A DNA stretch of 64,000 nucleotides from Mycobacterium bourgelatii (GTDB taxonomy: Bacteria; Actinomycetota; Actinomycetes; Mycobacteriales; Mycobacteriaceae). Of this stretch, positions 61,043 to 64,000 are shown one piece after another. Where the stretch lies: positions 558,001 through 622,000 of the forward strand of contig NZ_BLKZ01000001.1 in NCBI RefSeq assembly GCF_010723575.1. Direction: 5' to 3'. The notes under the pieces were generated by a model. It saw only the letters and a program-made list of their open reading frames with translations. It ran no database searches and was not told the DNA's origin. The translations under genes were made by a program, and so were the position numbers. Position 1 is the stretch's first letter. Each line of letters opens with the position of its first letter.

Positions 61043-61420
61043 TCAGGGACCTACTCGTTGGATCCGGTTGGTCATGCCCAGTTCGCGGCCACGGTCCCAG
61101 ATGACTGGATCGCCGTTGTGGAAGTACACCGTCCCGTCGTAGCCGTACACGGTGATGTCATTGAGGACGGTGTCGGCGACGACGGTATTGGACGAACCCA
61201 TCATCGTCACCGCCCAGCACGTTCCCTTCGCCGTCACGTAGTTGTTGGTGCCGTTGACGATGAGGGTGGAGTCGTTGCAGTCGACTGTTGTTTGCAGGCC
61301 CTGACCGGTGATGTGGGTGTCACCGTTCTTGGCCTGGGCGACCGGCGGCGACGCGGCGGGGGTGACGGCGATCGTCACGGCGCAGGTGGCCAGCGCCCCG
61401 GCAACGGTTGTCCATTTCAT
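61043..61420 (-). CDS. DUF3060-type secreted protein (Rv0680c-like)
   Basis: The 125-aa protein starts MKWTTVAGALATCAVTIAVT, a signal peptide with AxA cleavage site (VAQA). The ATG at 61420 is set by AGGGGGG. The mature part has beta-helix-type repeats (LIVNGTNNYVTAKGTC, NTVVADTVLNDITVYG) and two cysteines. It is followed by the lipoprotein gene after 16 bp, so both are cotranscribed. Confidence 0.87.
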   Translation of the reverse strand: MKWTTVAGALATCAVTIAVTPAASPPVAQAKNGDTHITGQGLQTTVDCNDSTLIVNGTNNYVTAKGTCWAVTMMGSSNTVVADTVLNDITVYGYDGTVYFHNGDPVIWDRGRELGMTNRIQRVGP

Positions 61421-61883
61421 GGCGGTCCCCCCTTCGTTGGGCGGGTGGTCTGCAGATCTGGTTTTGAGATTACGTGTACCGGCCGGTGCTGGGACAGCCC
61501 CAAGTTGAGCGGGTCCACTCCACATCGTCGCGTTGAGTCGCGTTGAGCCGCGTTGACGCTGCATCTAGGGCGGCAAAGCGCGAGAAAGTACCGCCAATTT
61601 CGCAGTGTCAACCTGGAAGGGGTGGGTGAAAGACGTTGCGAGGCAAAGCCGCCCGGGGATAGGCGCGAGAGCGCGGTGCAACGCGCTGCGGCGGGGCTAA
61701 TCACGGTGCCAGCCGACACGTTGCGATGCGCGCCGATGCAGGGCGGGCAACTTTTCCGCCCAAGTCCGCCCAAGCCCGACGCGGCACCGAGCGCCGCCAC
61801 CGTCGGCCCGCCTCGGTCAACTAGAGTCATTAGTCGAAACTAGAGTCATTAGTTGAACACGATGTCCACGACCGGGGAGACCC
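61421..61883 (+). promoter_or_regulatory. Intergenic region with 19-bp direct repeats (61819-61857)
   Basis: About 460 bp without a gene between the divergent DUF3060 gene and TetR. Two near-perfect copies of AACTAGAGTCATTAGTCGAA (second with TTGAA) sit at 61819-61838 and 61838-61857, 27 bp before the TetR start. Spacing of 19 bp fits a TetR-type operator or a doubled -10 (TAGAGT). Confidence 0.6.
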
Positions 61884-62531
61884 ATGGCAGCTCAGCCTGA
61901 ACCAGCACCGGCGGGTGGTCGCGCGCGCGGCGGTAAGTCCTCGGCCCGACCCGCCAAGCTGAGCCGCGAGGGCATCGTCGACGGTGCGCTGACGTTCTTG
62001 GATCGCGAGGGCTGGGACTCGCTGACCATCAATGCGTTGGCGACACAGCTCGGCACCAAGGGGCCCTCGCTCTACAACCACGTCGACAGCCTCGAGGACC
62101 TGCGCCGTGCGGTGCGGATCCGGGTCATCGACGACATCATCACGATGCTCAACCGGGTCGGCGAGGGTCGCGCCCGCGACGACGCGGTGTTGGTCATGGC
62201 GGGTGCCTACCGCAGCTACGCCCACCACCATCCCGGCCGGTACTCGGCGTTCACCCGGATGCCGCTGGGCGGCGAAGACCCGGAATATGCCGAGGCCACC
62301 CGGGCCGCGGCGGCGCCGGTCATCTCGGTGTTGTCGTCGTACGGCCTGGACGGCGAGGAGGCCTTCTATGCCGCCCTCGAGTTCTGGTCGGCGCTGCACG
62401 GATTTGTGCTGCTGGAAATGACCGGCGTCATGGACGACATCGACACCGATGCCGTCTTCACCGACATGGTGCTGCGACTGGCGGCCGGCATGGAGCGGCG
62501 CACCATCAAGGGGGGTGCTTCGTCCCAATAA
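61884..62531 (+). CDS. TetR-family transcriptional regulator (Rv0681-like)
   Basis: The 215-aa regulator has an N-terminal extension rich in Ala, Pro, Gly and Arg, then the HTH (LSREGIVDGALTFLDREGWDSLTINALATQLGTKGPSLYNHV) and a TetR C-terminal domain with HGFVLLEMTG. M. tuberculosis Rv0681 is 196 aa as I recall, so the extension is longer here. GGGGAG lies before the ATG. The direct repeats just upstream suggest self-regulation. Confidence 0.92.
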   Translation: MAAQPEPAPAGGRARGGKSSARPAKLSREGIVDGALTFLDREGWDSLTINALATQLGTKGPSLYNHVDSLEDLRRAVRIRVIDDIITMLNRVGEGRARDDAVLVMAGAYRSYAHHHPGRYSAFTRMPLGGEDPEYAEATRAAAAPVISVLSSYGLDGEEAFYAALEFWSALHGFVLLEMTGVMDDIDTDAVFTDMVLRLAAGMERRTIKGGASSQ

Positions 62532-62538
62532 GGTCACT

Positions 62539-62568
62539 TTGACCTGCAAGACCGCTGGCGGGTATTGT
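62539..62568 (+). promoter_or_regulatory. Putative promoter of the rpsL-rpsG-fusA operon
   Basis: TTGACC (62539-62544) and TATTGT (62563-62568) with an 18-bp spacer. The -10 is identical to those of rplJ and rpoB. The leader to rpsL would be about 205 nt. Confidence 0.65.
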
Positions 62569-62778
62569 GGTTCCTCGTGCCTGGCGGCTTGCGACGCCTG
62601 AAGTAGGGGCGTTGATGCCGGGCCAATTCGCATGTCCGCGATGCCAACGGATACGACGGATTAAGTTCGGGGCGAGCGCATGCGACACACCCGGCCGCGG
62701 GGTACTGGGGCGGGGCATAACTGCAGTACAAGGACTTTTAACACAGCACGTCATAACAGCAACAGAGAAAGCCGGTAG

Positions 62779-63153
62779 ATGCCAACCATTCAGCAGCTGG
62801 TCCGCAAGGGTCGTCGCGACAAGATCGGCAAGGTCAAGACCGCGGCGCTCAAGGGCAGCCCGCAACGCCGTGGCGTATGCACCCGCGTGTACACCACCAC
62901 CCCGAAGAAGCCGAATTCGGCGCTTCGGAAGGTTGCGCGTGTGAAGCTGACGAGCCAGGTCGAGGTCACCGCCTACATCCCGGGCGAAGGTCACAACCTG
63001 CAGGAGCACTCGATGGTGCTGGTCCGTGGCGGCCGTGTGAAGGACTTGCCCGGTGTGCGGTACAAGATCATCCGCGGTTCGCTCGACACCCAGGGCGTGA
63101 AGAACCGCAAACAGGCTCGCAGCCGCTACGGCGCTAAGAAGGAGAAGAGCTAA
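62779..63153 (+). CDS. rpsL: 30S ribosomal protein S12
   Basis: The 124-aa S12 starts MPTIQQLVRKGRRDKIGKVK. The streptomycin-site lysines at residues 43 (TTPKKPNSALRK) and 88 (RGGRVKDLPGVRYK) are both Lys, so the site is the susceptible type. It overlaps rpsG at 63153. Confidence 0.98.
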   Translation: MPTIQQLVRKGRRDKIGKVKTAALKGSPQRRGVCTRVYTTTPKKPNSALRKVARVKLTSQVEVTAYIPGEGHNLQEHSMVLVRGGRVKDLPGVRYKIIRGSLDTQGVKNRKQARSRYGAKKEKS

Positions 63154-63623
63154 TGCCGCGCAAGGGGCCCGCACCCAAGCGTCCGTTGGTCAACGACCCC
63201 GTCTACGGGTCGCAGCTGGTCACGCAGTTGGTGAACAAGGTTCTGCTCAAGGGGAAGAAATCGCTGGCTGAGCGCATTGTTTATGGTGCGCTCGAAAACG
63301 CCCGCGAGAAGACCGGCACCGACCCGGTCATCACCCTCAAGCGGGCTCTGGACAACGTCAAGCCGGCCTTGGAGGTCCGCAGCCGCCGCGTCGGTGGTGC
63401 GACCTACCAGGTTCCGGTGGAGGTGCGGCCCGACCGGTCGACCACGTTGGCGTTGCGTTGGCTGGTCGGCTACTCGCGGCAGCGCCGGGAGAAGACGATG
63501 GTCGAGCGTCTGGCAAACGAAATTCTGGATGCCAGCAACGGCCTCGGGGCCTCCGTGAAGCGGCGCGAGGACACCCACAAGATGGCCGAGGCAAACCGCG
63601 CCTTCGCGCACTATCGCTGGTGA
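63153..63623 (+). CDS. rpsG: 30S ribosomal protein S7
   Basis: The 156-aa S7 starts MPRKGPAPKRPLVNDPVYGS and keeps LKGKKSLAERIVYGAL, the signature segment VGGATYQVPVEVRPDR and the C-terminal NRAFAHYRW. It nucleates the 30S head. The start overlaps the rpsL stop by one base, typical of this operon. Confidence 0.98.
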   Translation: MPRKGPAPKRPLVNDPVYGSQLVTQLVNKVLLKGKKSLAERIVYGALENAREKTGTDPVITLKRALDNVKPALEVRSRRVGGATYQVPVEVRPDRSTTLALRWLVGYSRQRREKTMVERLANEILDASNGLGASVKRREDTHKMAEANRAFAHYRW

Positions 63624-63698
63624 TGCAACCGGCGTTGGTACGCCGGGCATAACCGACAGCGAAACTAACTAAGCAATCGAAAGAGTGGGAAGACTTCT

Positions 63699-64000
63699 GT
63701 GGCACAGAAGGACGTTCTGACAGACCTGAGCAAGGTCCGCAATATCGGCATCATGGCGCACATCGATGCCGGCAAGACCACGACCACCGAGCGGATCCTG
63801 TACTACACCGGCATCAGCTACAAGATCGGTGAGGTGCACGACGGTGCCGCCACCATGGACTGGATGGAGCAGGAGCAGGAGCGGGGTATCACCATCACCT
63901 CGGCTGCGACTACCACGTTCTGGAAGAACCACCAGATCAACCTGATCGACACACCCGGCCACGTGGACTTCACCGTCGAGGTGGAGCGCAGCCTGCGGGT
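63699..64000 (+). CDS. fusA: Elongation factor G, N-terminal part (truncated by window end)
   Basis: GTG start at 63699. The visible first 100 residues contain the G1 loop AHIDAGKTTTTE, the switch-I region EQERGITITSAATT and the G3 DTPGHVDF. EF-G drives translocation and ribosome recycling. The rest of the gene lies beyond the window. Confidence 0.97.
   Translation, partial: MAQKDVLTDLSKVRNIGIMAHIDAGKTTTTERILYYTGISYKIGEVHDGAATMDWMEQEQERGITITSAATTTFWKNHQINLIDTPGHVDFTVEVERSLR

Overview
This window is chromosomal DNA from a high-GC, slow-growing Mycobacterium that is related to, but is not, M. tuberculosis. Gene content and order follow the M. tuberculosis stretch from recD (Rv0629c) to fusA1 (Rv0684). 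It includes all four mycolic acid methyltransferases, the hadABC dehydratase genes and the rplJL, rpoBC and rpsL-rpsG-fusA operons. Names and Rv counterparts were assigned from protein sequence and synteny by eye, without database searches.

Layout. (1) 129-8580, minus strand: recC-recB-recD in a translationally coupled operon. (2) 8677-15504: an accessory block with a nitroreductase, a small membrane protein, a cyanate hydratase (cynS), a frameshifted patatin-like gene, a His-rich hypothetical gene and a molybdopterin oxidoreductase gene split by an intact IS256-family element with a 9-bp target duplication. (3) 15552-18384: echA3, an Rv0633c-like gene, a glyoxalase II-like hydrolase and an orphan VapB-like gene, with seven 11-bp tandem repeats between the last two. 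(4) 18488-23181: tRNA-Thr, tRNA-Met, rpmG, hadABC, tRNA-Trp, secE, nusG, rplK, rplA. (5) 23171-27732: a 54-bp tandem array on the end of rplA, a RibD/DHFR-like gene split by an intact IS3-family element, a PPE-type relic, and an ECF sigma factor with a YCII partner. (6) 27838-36259, minus strand: mmaA4, mmaA3, mmaA2, mmaA1, lipG, a UbiB-like kinase, a second lipG-like hydrolase and two DinB-type proteins. (7) 36363-42084: a coupled GH38 glycosidase, SurA-like protein and ROK kinase operon. (8) 42111-43655: rplJ leader, rplJ, rplL. (9) 43672-47088: TetR regulator, carotenoid oxygenase, mkl. (10) 47347-55181: rpoB-rpoC with promoter and terminator, then a roughly 105-bp tandem array. (11) 55562-62531: end (nfo), fadE8, echA4, a PaaX-like regulator, echA5, two DUF3060-type secreted proteins and a TetR regulator. 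(12) 62539-64000: rpsL, rpsG and the start of fusA.

How the genes work together. Three clusters dominate: transcription and translation core genes, mycolic acid synthesis (HadABC in FAS-II elongation, MmaA1-4 in meromycolate modification), and recombination (RecBCD). The rplJ, rpoB and rpsL operons share a similar core promoter ending in TATTGT. Fatty-acid genes (echA3, fadE8, echA4, echA5) and two paralogous lipG hydrolases fit a lipid-based metabolism.

The strain-specific signals are the two clean insertion sequences, four tandem or direct repeat arrays, a cyanase islet not known to me at this position in M. tuberculosis, Ser at HadA residue 61, and the absence here of several M. tuberculosis genes (mmpS5-mmpL5-Rv0678, the mkl-rpoB vapBC block, Rv0669c and lpqP). 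I did not recognise a wholly new multi-gene system. The most unexplained structures are the 11-bp array at 18006-18082, the duplicated segment upstream of rplJ, and the direct repeats before the terminal TetR gene.
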